Shown: positions 1 through 5,580 of the stretch, piece by piece
Position numbering within the stretch: position 1 is the stretch's first letter
Layout: the number at the start of each line of letters is the position of its first letter
DNA from: Sphingomonadales bacterium
Lineage (GTDB): Bacteria > Pseudomonadota > Alphaproteobacteria > Sphingomonadales > Sphingomonadaceae
Assembly (NCBI GenBank): GCA_020200935.1
Contig: JAIVHR010000111.1
Coordinates: forward strand, 1 to 5,580
DNA: 5,580 bases
Reading direction: 5' to 3'
The notes under the pieces: generated by a model
The model's database searches: none
Told to the model about the DNA's origin: nothing
The model's input: the letters and a program-made list of their open reading frames with translations, nothing else
Position numbers and translations under genes: made by a program

Positions 1-1
1 C

Positions 2-589
2 CGTAGAACCGCACGCCACCGCTGGACGGCCGGCTTGTTCGCCGCGCTGCCGCTGGCCGGCGGGCTGATCCTCGCAACTGCCGACACGCCCGCCACCGCG
101 GCCGAACAGGCCGCGGCGCGCGACGAGGTCGCGGGAATCGACTCGGAACTGCTCGGCGAGCTGCGGATGGCCGCCCGGGCCGAAAGCGCCGAAGCCGAGA
201 TCCCGTTGCCCGATACCGTCGAACGCACACTCGAAGCCTGGGAAGAAGAAGCCGCCCGCGAAGCCGCGGAGCAAGCGGCCGAGCCCGAAGCCGAAGCGAT
301 CGGCGGCGGCGAAGCCAGCTATTACGGACGCGAACTCGCCGGCAACCGCACCGCGAGCGGCGAGATTTTCGATCCTTCGGGGCTGACCGCGGCCCACCGC
401 ACCTTGCCGATGGGAAGCCGCGTGCGCGTGACCCATCGCCGCAACGGTCGCTCGGTGGTCGTGCGGATCAACGATCGCGGGCCGTTCCACGGCAACCGGG
501 TGATCGATTTGTCCGAAGGCGCGGCGCGCCAGATCGGCATGGTCGGCGCCGGCCGCGCGCAAGTCGGCCTCGAGCTGCTCGCCGATTGA
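2..589 (+). CDS. rlpA: RlpA-like septal ring lytic transglycosylase / DPBB-domain protein, 5'-partial
   Basis: RlpA proteins are exported cell-wall proteins with a double-psi beta-barrel fold; in Pseudomonas aeruginosa RlpA is a lytic transglycosylase that cleaves glycan strands lacking stem peptides. The frame is open to the window edge, so the true start lies upstream. The TTG at 35 falls inside the signal peptide and is unlikely to be the start. Numbering from the first complete codon, residues 1-10 are basic (RRTARHRWTA). A hydrophobic core (about 11-28) and an Ala-rich cleavage zone (ATADTPATA) follow. Residues 35-100 form an acidic, Ala/Glu-rich linker. The barrel spans about 103-195 and contains ASYYG, RTASGE, LTAAHRTLPMGSRVRV, NGRSVVVRINDRGPF and DLSEGAARQIGM. 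The spacing of E121, H132 and D158 matches the residues I recall as essential in P. aeruginosa RlpA. No C-terminal SPOR domain is present. Family call is secure; enzymatic activity is inferred. Confidence 0.88.
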   Translation, partial: RRTARHRWTAGLFAALPLAGGLILATADTPATAAEQAAARDEVAGIDSELLGELRMAARAESAEAEIPLPDTVERTLEAWEEEAAREAAEQAAEPEAEAIGGGEASYYGRELAGNRTASGEIFDPSGLTAAHRTLPMGSRVRVTHRRNGRSVVVRINDRGPFHGNRVIDLSEGAARQIGMVGAGRAQVGLELLAD

Positions 590-633
590 GCCGCCCATCC
601 GGGCTGGCAGGAAGCCGTCTTCTCAGTTCCTTC

Positions 634-721
634 CGTCACCCCAGCGTAGGCTGGAGTCTATCCCGTCACGCAATCGCGAGACGGCGAGATGGGATGGATT
701 CCAGCCTTTGCTGGAATGACG
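634..721. repeat. Paired REP-like inverted repeat (BIME-like)
   Basis: Two 34-nt arms, 634-667 and 688-721, are inverted copies of each other with 27 of 34 positions matching across a 20-nt spacer. Each arm also folds on itself. The left arm has CCAGC-GTAG-GCTGG (641-654). The right arm has ATTCCAGC-CTTT-GCTGGAAT (698-717), a perfect 8-bp stem. The CCAGC...GCTGG core ending in GTCAC or GTCAT resembles REP sequences I recall as scattered through sphingomonad genomes. It lies in the 245-bp gap between rlpA and the permease and codes for nothing evident. Possible roles are mRNA 3'-end protection or termination after rlpA. Confidence 0.75.
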
Positions 722-736
722 ATTGAATGCATTCGC

Positions 737-773
737 AAGGGACCCTCGCTGATCCGTGCCGGGATCCCTTTTT
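737..773 (+). terminator. Candidate intrinsic terminator downstream of rlpA
   Basis: AAGGGA (737-742) pairs with TCCCTT (765-770), and the stem continues as CCC (743-745) with GGG (761-763) across one bulged A (764). The loop is 15 nt. The run of five T (769-773) overlaps the 3' side of the stem. The structure sits about 150 bp after the rlpA stop and 60 bp before the permease, so it could end rlpA transcription. The long loop and short T run make this tentative. Confidence 0.35.
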
Positions 774-834
774 CCATCGATTTTGATTCCGATCCCGGCT
801 TGCCTTGGCGCCGCGAACCGGTAATCCCGCGCCG

Positions 835-2190
835 ATGATTGCCGCCATCGGCCTTGTCGGCGCGCTCGCGCTTCTCATCCTGATGACCGTGCGCGGCGTC
901 AATATCCTGATCGCCGGGCCGGTCGCCGCCGCGATCGTCGCCGCGACCAGCGGCGTCGCCTGGCTGCCGCCGCTCGCCGCGCCCGACGCCCCCGATTTCG
1001 CCACCAGCTACATGGCCGGCTTCACGGGTTTCTTCGGCGACTGGTTCTTCATGTTCCTGTTGGGCGCGATCTTCGGCGAGGTGATGAGCTCGTCGGGAGC
1101 CGCGGCCAGCGTCGCCCACTGGATCGTCGGCAAGATCGGCATCCGCCATGCCGTGCTCGCCGTCGTCGCGGCCTGCGCGGTGCTGACCTATGGCGGGGTC
1201 AGCGTCTTCATCGTCGCCTTTTCGGTCTATTCGCTTGCCGTCCATCTGTTCCGCGAGGCGAACCTGCCGCGCCGCTTCATCCCCGGCGCGCTGGCCTTCG
1301 GATCGGTGACCTTCACCATGACGAGCGCCGGCAGCCCCGAGATTCAGAATCTCATCCCGATGCAATATCTCGGCACGAGCGCCTATGCCGGCTGGCAGGT
1401 GAGCCTCGTCGTCGCGGTGCTGATGGCGGTGCTCGGCTATCTATGGCTGCAATCGATGGTCAACCGCGCCGTCGCCCGCGGCGAGCATTTCGAGGGCCGC
1501 GAGAGCGACGACGATGCCGAAGGGCACGATCGGCTCCCCAATCCGCTGCTCTGCCTGCTGCCGCTGGTCGCCGTACTCGGCGTCTTCATGATCTTCCAAT
1601 ATCCGCAGCGGCTGGGAGCGCTTTCGGCGATTCTGCCGCCCGAATCGCTTGACAAATGGGCGCTCGTCGTCGCGCTCGGCGCGGGGACGGTCATCGCGCT
1701 GGCGATCGGCTATCGCGACCGGATCAAGATGCCCGGCGCTTTCTCGCGCGGCGCGACGGGCGCCGTGGTGGCGATCACCAACACCTGCGCGGTGGTCGGC
1801 TTCGGCGCCGTCGCGACGCTCTCCCCGGCCTTCCAGCAGGCGCTCGCGATGGTCCAGAACCTCCCGGGCGACCCGCTGATCGGCGCGGCGATCGCGGTCA
1901 CCGTTATCGCCGGGTTGACCGGCTCGGCATCGGGCGGCCAGTCAATCGCGCTGCCGCTGATCGCGCCGCATTATGTCGGCGCCGGGGCGGACCCCGCCGA
2001 GCTCCACCGCACCGTCGCCATCGCTTCGGGCGCGCTCGATAGCCTGCCGCATAACGGCTATGTGGTGACGACGATCCGCGCGATCTGCGGCGAGACGCAC
2101 AGGGATGCCTATGGCGCGGTCGGTGCGCTGACCGTGGTGGTGCCGATGATCGGGCTGGTCGTCGCGCTGACGCTGTTCGCGGTGTTCTAG
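835..2190 (+). CDS. GntP-family permease (organic acid / gluconate-type transporter)
   Basis: This is a polytopic inner-membrane protein of 451 residues from ATG 835, close to the usual length of GntP-family secondary transporters (gluconate, D-serine and beta-hydroxybutyrate permeases). Hydrophobic segments lie at about 2-18, 22-46, 62-84, 105-136, 150-165, 186-206, 236-255, 274-293, 306-326, 348-376 and 428-451. Family-like motifs are [16 protein letters not shown] (120-135), [15 protein letters not shown] (161-175) and, most telling, [16 protein letters not shown] followed by THRDAYG (397-427), which resembles the SGGLDxLPHNG and THxxSY region of GntP proteins. A hydrophilic acidic loop (216-235) divides two halves. 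A TTG at 805 would add ten residues, but protein homology favours ATG 835; neither has a clear ribosome site. Substrate is unknown. A short organic acid such as a hydroxybutyrate or a branched-chain intermediate is an inference from the neighbours only. Confidence 0.82.
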   Translation: MIAAIGLVGALALLILMTVRGVNILIAGPVAAAIVAATSGVAWLPPLAAPDAPDFATSYMAGFTGFFGDWFFMFLLGAIFGEVMSSSGAAASVAHWIVGKIGIRHAVLAVVAACAVLTYGGVSVFIVAFSVYSLAVHLFREANLPRRFIPGALAFGSVTFTMTSAGSPEIQNLIPMQYLGTSAYAGWQVSLVVAVLMAVLGYLWLQSMVNRAVARGEHFEGRESDDDAEGHDRLPNPLLCLLPLVAVLGVFMIFQYPQRLGALSAILPPESLDKWALVVALGAGTVIALAIGYRDRIKMPGAFSRGATGAVVAITNTCAVVGFGAVATLSPAFQQALAMVQNLPGDPLIGAAIAVTVIAGLTGSASGGQSIALPLIAPHYVGAGADPAELHRTVAIASGALDSLPHNGYVVTTIRAICGETHRDAYGAVGALTVVVPMIGLVVALTLFAVF

Positions 2191-2414
2191 ATCACCCAGT
2201 CGAAATCGGCGGCTTTGCCGCGCCCGTTCATCTCGCGATAGAGCTGTTGGACCGAATTGCTGGCCGTCTTGCAGAACAGGCCCGGGAATATGCCGTGCAG
2301 GCAGCAGAGCGTACCGGCGCCGATCATGCGGACGCCGAAGCGCGTGGCGTTGCGCCAGTGCCGGCCATAGCTTTCGCCGACTTCGTCGAGATGGTGGCGT
2401 CCGGTATCGATCAT
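2187..2414 (-). CDS. DUF6356-like small membrane protein
   Basis: This is a 75-residue protein of unknown function. It begins [20 protein letters not shown] and contains one hydrophobic stretch (about 26-47, [20 protein letters not shown]). A polar tail follows, with [15 protein letters not shown] and ending DFDWVI. The pattern HLxxVGESYGxHxxxAxRFGxxMIxAGxxCxxHGIFPxLFxxT matches my memory of DUF6356 proteins, which are common in sphingomonads. The frame is open to a GTG at 2474, but on the minus strand GGGAA lies six bases before ATG 2414, which makes 2414 (or the adjacent ATG at 2417) the likely start. It converges on the permease gene, and its TAG overlaps that gene's TAG by three bases. 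On the other side it is divergent from the isovaleryl-CoA dehydrogenase gene. The plus-strand reading across it is an antisense shadow. Confidence 0.75.
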   Translation of the reverse strand: MIDTGRHHLDEVGESYGRHWRNATRFGVRMIGAGTLCCLHGIFPGLFCKTASNSVQQLYREMNGRGKAADFDWVI

Positions 2415-2459
2415 CATTCGTTCCCGCCCGATTGCGTATCGCCGCCCCTTAGCCGAGCC

Positions 2460-2475
2460 GGTGACGGAAATCACC
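2460..2475. promoter_or_regulatory. CRP-like palindrome in the divergent promoter region
   Basis: A perfect inverted repeat GGTGA-N6-TCACC lies between the DUF6356-like gene (start 2414, minus) and the dehydrogenase gene (start 2544, plus). The GTGA-N6-TCAC core has the geometry of a CRP/FNR-family site. Its position, 69 bp before the dehydrogenase start codon and 46 bp before the minus-strand gene, would allow control of either. No convincing -35/-10 pair was found; TTGCTT (2488-2493) with the TAGAGG at 2509 is only a weak candidate. Regulation by a CRP-type factor is inference. Confidence 0.3.
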
Positions 2476-2527
2476 CTTCCGGAACTTTTGCTTGCGGGCG
2501 AGGCTTGCTAGAGGCGGTGAGCCCCTC

Positions 2528-2533
2528 AGGAGA
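2528..2533 (+). promoter_or_regulatory. Ribosome binding site fixing the dehydrogenase start
   Basis: AGGAGA ends ten bases before ATG 2544, while the upstream in-frame start at 2247 lies inside the antisense DUF6356-like gene. This site therefore decides that translation begins at 2544 with [11 protein letters not shown], even though that start leaves the enzyme short at its N-terminus. Confidence 0.7.
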
Positions 2534-2543
2534 CCGGCCCTTC

Positions 2544-3629
2544 ATGACCACCGCCCCGCGCGCCGCCGAGATCGACGCGAAAGACGAATTTCCGGCCGAT
2601 CTCTGGCCGCAGATGGGCGCGCTCGGGCTGCATGGGATCACCGTCGAGGAGGAACATGGCGGGCTGGGCCTGGGCTATCTCGAGCATGTCGTCGCGGTCG
2701 AGGAAGTCAGCCGGGCGAGCGCCTCGGTGGGCTTGAGCTACGGCGCGCACTCCAACCTCTGCGTCAACCAGATCCGCCGCTGGGGCAATGACGAGCAGAA
2801 GGCGAAATATCTGCCCAAGCTGATTTCGGGCGACCATGTCGGCAGCCTCGCCATGTCCGAGGCGCAGGCCGGCTCGGACGTCGTCTCGATGAAATTGAAG
2901 GCTGATGCGGTGCAGGGCGGCTACGTCCTCAACGGCACCAAATTCTGGATCACCAACGCCTCGCACGCCGATACGCTCGTCGTCTACGCCAAGACAGCGC
3001 CGGGAGAAGGCTCGCGCGGCATCACGGCGTTTCTGATCGAGAAGGACATGCCCGGCTTCTCGGTCGGCCAGAAGATCGACAAGATGGGGATGCGCGGCTC
3101 GCCCACCGGCGAGCTGGTGTTCGACGATTGCGAAGTGCCGGCCGAGAATGTCATGGGCCCCGAAAATGGCGGGGTCGGCGTGCTGATGAGCGGGCTCGAT
3201 TATGAGCGCGTCGTGCTGTCGGGCATCCAGCTCGGCATCATGCAGGCCTGCCTCGATTGCGTGCTGCCCTATGTCCGCGAGAGGAAGCAGTTCGGCCAGC
3301 CGATCGGCAGCTTCCAGCTGATCCAGGCCAAGATCGCCGACATGTATGTCGCGCTCAATTCCGCCCGCGCCTACGTCTATGCCGTGGCGCGCGCCTGCGA
3401 CAAGGAGCAGACGACGCGCTTCGACGCCGCCGGCGCGATCCTGCTGGCGAGCGAGAATGCCGTGAAGGTCGGCATGGAGGCGATCCAGGCGCTGGGTGGC
3501 GCGGGCTACACCAAGGACTGGCCCGTCGAACGCTACGCCCGCGACGCCAAGCTGCTCGATATCGGGGCCGGGACCAACGAGATCCGCAGGATGCTGATCG
3601 GGCGCGAATTGGTGGGGGGCGGAACGTGA
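2544..3629 (+). CDS. liuA: Isovaleryl-CoA dehydrogenase with N-terminal in-frame gap
   Basis: This FAD-dependent acyl-CoA dehydrogenase oxidises isovaleryl-CoA to 3-methylcrotonyl-CoA in leucine breakdown, passing electrons to ETF; it is also called ivd. From ATG 2544 it has 361 residues. Visible signatures are [15 protein letters not shown] (103-117), KFWITN (133-138), [13 protein letters not shown] (215-227) with the expected catalytic base E221, [13 protein letters not shown] (246-258), [21 protein letters not shown] (315-335), and [17 protein letters not shown]. The IGAGT segment has no Glu where medium-chain enzymes carry theirs, as is typical of isovaleryl-CoA dehydrogenases. Relatives such as P. 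aeruginosa LiuA have about 387 residues and begin with a segment containing FALGE before APRAAxID. Here MTT runs straight into APRAAEID, so about 26 residues of the first helix are missing in frame. The gene is followed closely by the carboxylase gene. Family call is firm; activity is uncertain because of the gap. Confidence 0.92.
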   Translation: MTTAPRAAEIDAKDEFPADLWPQMGALGLHGITVEEEHGGLGLGYLEHVVAVEEVSRASASVGLSYGAHSNLCVNQIRRWGNDEQKAKYLPKLISGDHVGSLAMSEAQAGSDVVSMKLKADAVQGGYVLNGTKFWITNASHADTLVVYAKTAPGEGSRGITAFLIEKDMPGFSVGQKIDKMGMRGSPTGELVFDDCEVPAENVMGPENGGVGVLMSGLDYERVVLSGIQLGIMQACLDCVLPYVRERKQFGQPIGSFQLIQAKIADMYVALNSARAYVYAVARACDKEQTTRFDAAGAILLASENAVKVGMEAIQALGGAGYTKDWPVERYARDAKLLDIGAGTNEIRRMLIGRELVGGGT

Positions 3630-3638
3630 GGCTGATTG

Positions 3639-3665
3639 CAAATCCTCCCCGGAACGGGGAGGGGG
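3639..3665. repeat. Partial copy of the CCTCCCC hairpin repeat between liuA and liuB
   Basis: These 27 bases are identical to 5226-5252, the left end of the full repeat after liuB. They include the hairpin CCTCCCCG-GAA-CGGGGAGG (3644-3662). The rest of the element, including its right arm, is absent; liuB-homologous coding sequence begins almost directly afterwards. The GGAGG inside the hairpin looks like a ribosome site, but no ATG, GTG or TTG follows at a usable distance in the liuB frame. Confidence 0.85.
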
Positions 3666-3669
3666 CACC

Positions 3670-3852
3670 GAGCATAACCGCGCGCTGGTCGAGAAGCTTC
3701 GCGCCGACGTCGCCGAGGCTGCGCTTGGCGGGACGGAAAAGCATCGCGAACGCCATGTATCGCGCGGCAAGCTGCTGCCGCGCGATCGCGTCGAGCGGCT
3801 GCTCGATCCAGGCTCGCCCTTCCTCGAGATCGGCCAGCTCGCGGCCTGCGAC
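3670..3852 (+). other. liuB: Start-less 5' coding tract of the carboxylase beta-subunit gene
   Basis: Reading in the frame of the ATG at 3853, this stretch encodes typical beta-subunit N-terminal sequence: [20 protein letters not shown], then [20 protein letters not shown] and [16 protein letters not shown], directly continuous with MYEGEV. The frame is open upstream to a TGA at 3595-3597, yet contains no ATG, GTG or TTG before 3853. The first 20-odd residues found in relatives, ending near NAAHNRALVE, are replaced by the repeat at 3639-3665. CTG 3685 is the only near-cognate CTG close to the 5' end of the homology. The real gene therefore extends here by homology, but its start has been lost. 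Confidence 0.85.
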
Positions 3853-5208
3853 ATGTATGAAGGCGAGGTTCCGGGCGCCGGGATGATCGCCGGCATCGGC
3901 CGCGTTTCGGGGCGGCAATGCATGATCGTCTGCAACGATGCCACCGTGAAGGGCGGCACTTACTACCCGATGACGGTCAAGAAGCATCTGCGGGCGCAGG
4001 AGATCGCCGAGGAGAACCGACTGCCCTGCATCTATCTCGTCGATTCGGGCGGCGCCAATCTGCCGCACCAGGCCGAGGTCTTCCCCGATCGCGATCATTT
4101 CGGCCGCATCTTCTTCAACCAGGCCAATATGAGCGCGCTCGGCATCCCGCAGATCGCCTGCGTGATGGGCAGCTGCACGGCGGGCGGGGCCTATGTCCCG
4201 GCGATGTCCGACGAGAGCGTCATCGTCCGCAACCAGGGCACGATCTTCCTCGCCGGCCCGCCGCTGGTGAAGGCCGCGACGGGCGAGGAGATATCGGCCG
4301 AGGATCTCGGCGGCGGCGACCTTCACGGCCGCAAATCGGGGGTCGTCGATCATGTCGCCGAGAATGACGAGCATGCGCTGACCATCGTCCGCGACATCGT
4401 CTCGACCTTGAACGCGCCGCACGATCCCGGCGTCAAGAGGATCGAGCCGCGCCCGCCCAAATTCGATGCCGAGGAGCTGTACGGCATCATCCCCGACGAT
4501 GTCCGCGCGCCATACGACGTCCATGAGGTGATCGCCCGGATCGTCGACGGCAGCGAATTCCACGAATTCAAATCGCTCTATGGCAGCTCGCTGGTCTGCG
4601 GCTTTGCGCATATCTGGGGGATCCCGGTCGCAATCCTCGCCAATAACGGCGTGCTCTTCTCCGAGAGCGCGGTGAAGGGCGCGCATTTCATCGAGCTCGC
4701 CTGCCAGCGCCGCATACCGCTGTTGTTCCTCCAGAATATCTCGGGCTTCATGGTCGGCGGCAAATATGAGGCGGAGGGCATCGCCAAGCACGGCGCCAAG
4801 CTGGTGACGGCGGTCGCCACGGCAACCGTCCCCAAGATCACGGTCCTCATCGGCGGCAGCTTCGGCGCCGGCAATTACGGCATGGCCGGCCGCGCCTACG
4901 GGCCGCGCTTCCTCTTCACCTGGCCCAACAGCCGGATCAGCGTGATGGGCGGCGAACAGGCCGCGAGCGTGCTGGCGACGGTCCACCGCGACGCCGACAA
5001 ATGGAGCGAGGAGGAAGCCGAAGCCTTCAAGGCCCCGATCCGCCGGTCATACGAAGACGAAGGCAACCCCTGGCACGCCACCGCGCGGCTATGGGACGAC
5101 GGCATCATCGACCCGGCGCAGACGAGGGACGTGCTGGGGTTGGCCTTCAGCGCGGCGCTCGAGGCGCCGATCGCGGAGCGGCCGGCGTTTGGTGTGTTCA
5201 GGATGTGA
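3853..5208 (+). CDS. liuB: Methylcrotonyl-CoA carboxylase beta (carboxyltransferase) subunit, 5' end damaged
   Basis: This subunit transfers carboxyl from biotin to 3-methylcrotonyl-CoA, giving 3-methylglutaconyl-CoA, the step after isovaleryl-CoA dehydrogenase in leucine degradation; it is also called mccB. ATG 3853 is the first canonical start in frame and gives 451 residues. Homology runs upstream to about 3670, for about 511 residues against roughly 535 in relatives. Both carboxyltransferase halves are present. The N half has [65 protein letters not shown] (106-121) and [15 protein letters not shown]. The C half has [60 protein letters not shown] (334-353) and [11 protein letters not shown]. 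It ends FGVFRM, as relatives do. Glycine-rich oxyanion-hole motifs are intact. A product starting at 3853 would lack about 85 N-terminal residues and may not fold, so this could be a pseudogene or an assembly artefact. The partner biotin carboxylase gene is not in the window. Confidence 0.88.
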   Translation: MYEGEVPGAGMIAGIGRVSGRQCMIVCNDATVKGGTYYPMTVKKHLRAQEIAEENRLPCIYLVDSGGANLPHQAEVFPDRDHFGRIFFNQANMSALGIPQIACVMGSCTAGGAYVPAMSDESVIVRNQGTIFLAGPPLVKAATGEEISAEDLGGGDLHGRKSGVVDHVAENDEHALTIVRDIVSTLNAPHDPGVKRIEPRPPKFDAEELYGIIPDDVRAPYDVHEVIARIVDGSEFHEFKSLYGSSLVCGFAHIWGIPVAILANNGVLFSESAVKGAHFIELACQRRIPLLFLQNISGFMVGGKYEAEGIAKHGAKLVTAVATATVPKITVLIGGSFGAGNYGMAGRAYGPRFLFTWPNSRISVMGGEQAASVLATVHRDADKWSEEEAEAFKAPIRRSYEDEGNPWHATARLWDDGIIDPAQTRDVLGLAFSAALEAPIAERPAFGVFRM

Positions 5209-5225
5209 TCGTGGCGGCGATGCAC

Positions 5226-5381
5226 CAAATCCTCCCCGGAACGGGGAGGGGGACCGCGAAGCGGTGGAGGGGTCTTGCGACCAACTGGCGAATAGGCGCT
5301 GGGCTGATGGCGGGAGCTCGCTTCGCTCGCGACCCCTCCGTCAGCGCTTTGCGCTGCCACCTTCCCGTCCCGGGGAGGATT
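5226..5381. repeat. Full hairpin repeat (MITE/REP-like) downstream of liuB
   Basis: This element of about 156 bp has imperfect terminal inverted repeats: 5228-5274 on the left and 5331-5381 on the right. They open with AATCCTCCCCGG and close with CCGGGGAGGATT. Each arm holds two hairpins. On the left are CCTCCCCG-GAA-CGGGGAGG (5231-5249) and ACCGC-GAA-GCGGT (5253-5265). On the right are CAGCGC-TTT-GCGCTG (5342-5356) and a CCTTCCCG-TCC-CGGGGAGG stem with one T-G pair (5360-5378). The middle (5275-5330) is unrelated to the arms and has no gene. This resembles repeats I recall as frequent between sphingomonad genes. It occupies most of the gap 5209-5444 and could form a transcript-end structure for liuB. 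Confidence 0.82.
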
Positions 5382-5391
5382 AGAATTGGCA

Positions 5392-5430
5392 ATCGCGGAA
5401 CGGCCGTCATTTGGTGTGTTCAGGACGTAG
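5392..5430 (+). repeat. Second, diverged copy of the liuB 3' end
   Basis: These 39 bases match 5170-5208, the last 13 codons of liuB with its stop, at 33 positions. In the same phase they read IAERPSFGVFRT-stop, against [16 protein letters not shown] in the gene. The two copies start 222 bp apart and flank the full hairpin repeat, with 17 bp on one side and 10 bp on the other. No further liuB similarity is seen just upstream of this copy. It is a non-coding remnant, probably from a duplication or repair event involving the repeat. Confidence 0.8.
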
Positions 5431-5444
5431 CGTAGGTCAGCCGC

Positions 5445-5580
5445 ATGGACGGTCTCCTATCAATCCTCGCCATCGTCGCGATCCTGCTCGTCGTCGGCCT
5501 CGTGCTGGGGCTGGCCGACCGCAGGAATTTCTCGCCGGTCTGGCTGCTGATCGCCGCGGCGCTGGTTCTGCTGAACGATG
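5445..5580 (+). CDS. N-terminus of a membrane protein, possibly a CPBP intramembrane metalloprotease, 3'-partial
   Basis: ATG 5445 opens a frame running to the window end (45 codons), beginning MDGLLSILAIVAILLVVGLV. A first membrane segment spans about residues 4-23. A short polar turn DRRNFSPVW follows, then a second segment LLIAAALVLLND (33-44). The DRRxFSPxWLxxAAALVxLND pattern resembles the start of sphingomonad CPBP (CAAX-processing-like) proteases as I remember them. The catalytic EExxxR and HxxxN/H motifs of that family would lie beyond the window, so the family is only suggested. An AGG at 5434-5436 is a weak ribosome site. It begins 14 bp after the duplicated liuB tail. Confidence 0.5.
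   Translation, partial: MDGLLSILAIVAILLVVGLVLGLADRRNFSPVWLLIAAALVLLND

Noticed and set aside
658..1365. Minus-strand open frame of 235 codons opposite the permease
   Set aside because: It is a low-complexity, charged shadow of the permease and runs into the REP-like repeat.
2247..2543. In-frame upstream extension of the isovaleryl-CoA dehydrogenase frame to a start at 2247
   Set aside because: The extension is antisense to the DUF6356-like gene and shows no dehydrogenase-like sequence. A ribosome site places the start at 2544.
3626..3640. GTG 3626 or TTG 3635 as the liuB start
   Set aside because: Both lie in a different phase from the liuB frame, so neither would yield the carboxylase without a frameshift.
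3257..3886. Plus-strand open frame spanning the liuA-liuB junction
   Set aside because: It is out of frame with both enzymes; its Arg-rich translation matches a frame-shifted reading of liuA. It does not supply a liuB start, because it is in a different phase.
2526..3959. Long minus-strand open frame of 477 codons opposite liuA
   Set aside because: Its composition is that of an antisense shadow in GC-rich DNA (Asp/His/Ala/Arg-rich, no family motif), and the plus strand carries a clear enzyme.
3355..4986. Long minus-strand open frame of 543 codons opposite liuA and liuB
   Set aside because: It is an antisense shadow of two recognisable plus-strand genes, with no domain of its own.
5226..5381. 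CRISPR array or small RNA gene in the repeat region after liuB
   Set aside because: There are no regularly spaced direct repeats with unique spacers. The structure is a single inverted-arm element with nested hairpins.
5001..5435. Plus-strand open frame across the liuB end, the repeat and the duplicated tail
   Set aside because: It is an alternate-frame reading of liuB continued through a non-coding repeat. The duplicated tail is better explained as a copy of the liuB end.

Overview
The window looks like a GC-rich alphaproteobacterial chromosome, most likely a sphingomonad (Sphingomonadales). Three things point there: codon use with strong G/C at third positions, a small membrane protein resembling DUF6356, and two kinds of hairpin-rich intergenic repeat of the sort common in sphingomonads. 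The taxonomic call is inference from recognised families; no search was run.

Layout. Positions 1-589 hold the 3' part of an exported RlpA-type double-psi beta-barrel protein. The gap 590-834 holds a paired REP-like repeat (634-721) and a possible terminator (737-773). A GntP-family permease follows (835-2190, +). It converges on a DUF6356-like gene on the minus strand (2187-2414), and the two stop codons overlap in CTAG. A short divergent promoter region (2415-2543) separates that gene from a leucine/isovalerate degradation pair: isovaleryl-CoA dehydrogenase (2544-3629) and the carboxyltransferase (beta) subunit of methylcrotonyl-CoA carboxylase (homology about 3670-5208). The gap 5209-5444 is filled by a 156-bp hairpin repeat and a second, diverged copy of the last 13 codons of the carboxylase gene. 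The window ends in the N-terminus of a membrane protein that may be a CPBP-type protease (5445-5580, partial).

The two catabolic genes act in series: isovaleryl-CoA is oxidised to 3-methylcrotonyl-CoA, which the biotin-dependent carboxylase turns into 3-methylglutaconyl-CoA. The biotin carboxylase (alpha) subunit, hydratase and HMG-CoA lyase are not in the window.

No wholly new system is visible. What deserves attention is structural damage at the catabolic locus. The dehydrogenase lacks about 26 N-terminal residues through a clean in-frame gap. The carboxylase has lost its start codon and about 22 residues where a half-copy of the repeat abuts it. The carboxylase 3' end is duplicated on the far side of a full copy of the same repeat. 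These could be genuine repeat-associated rearrangements or assembly errors.
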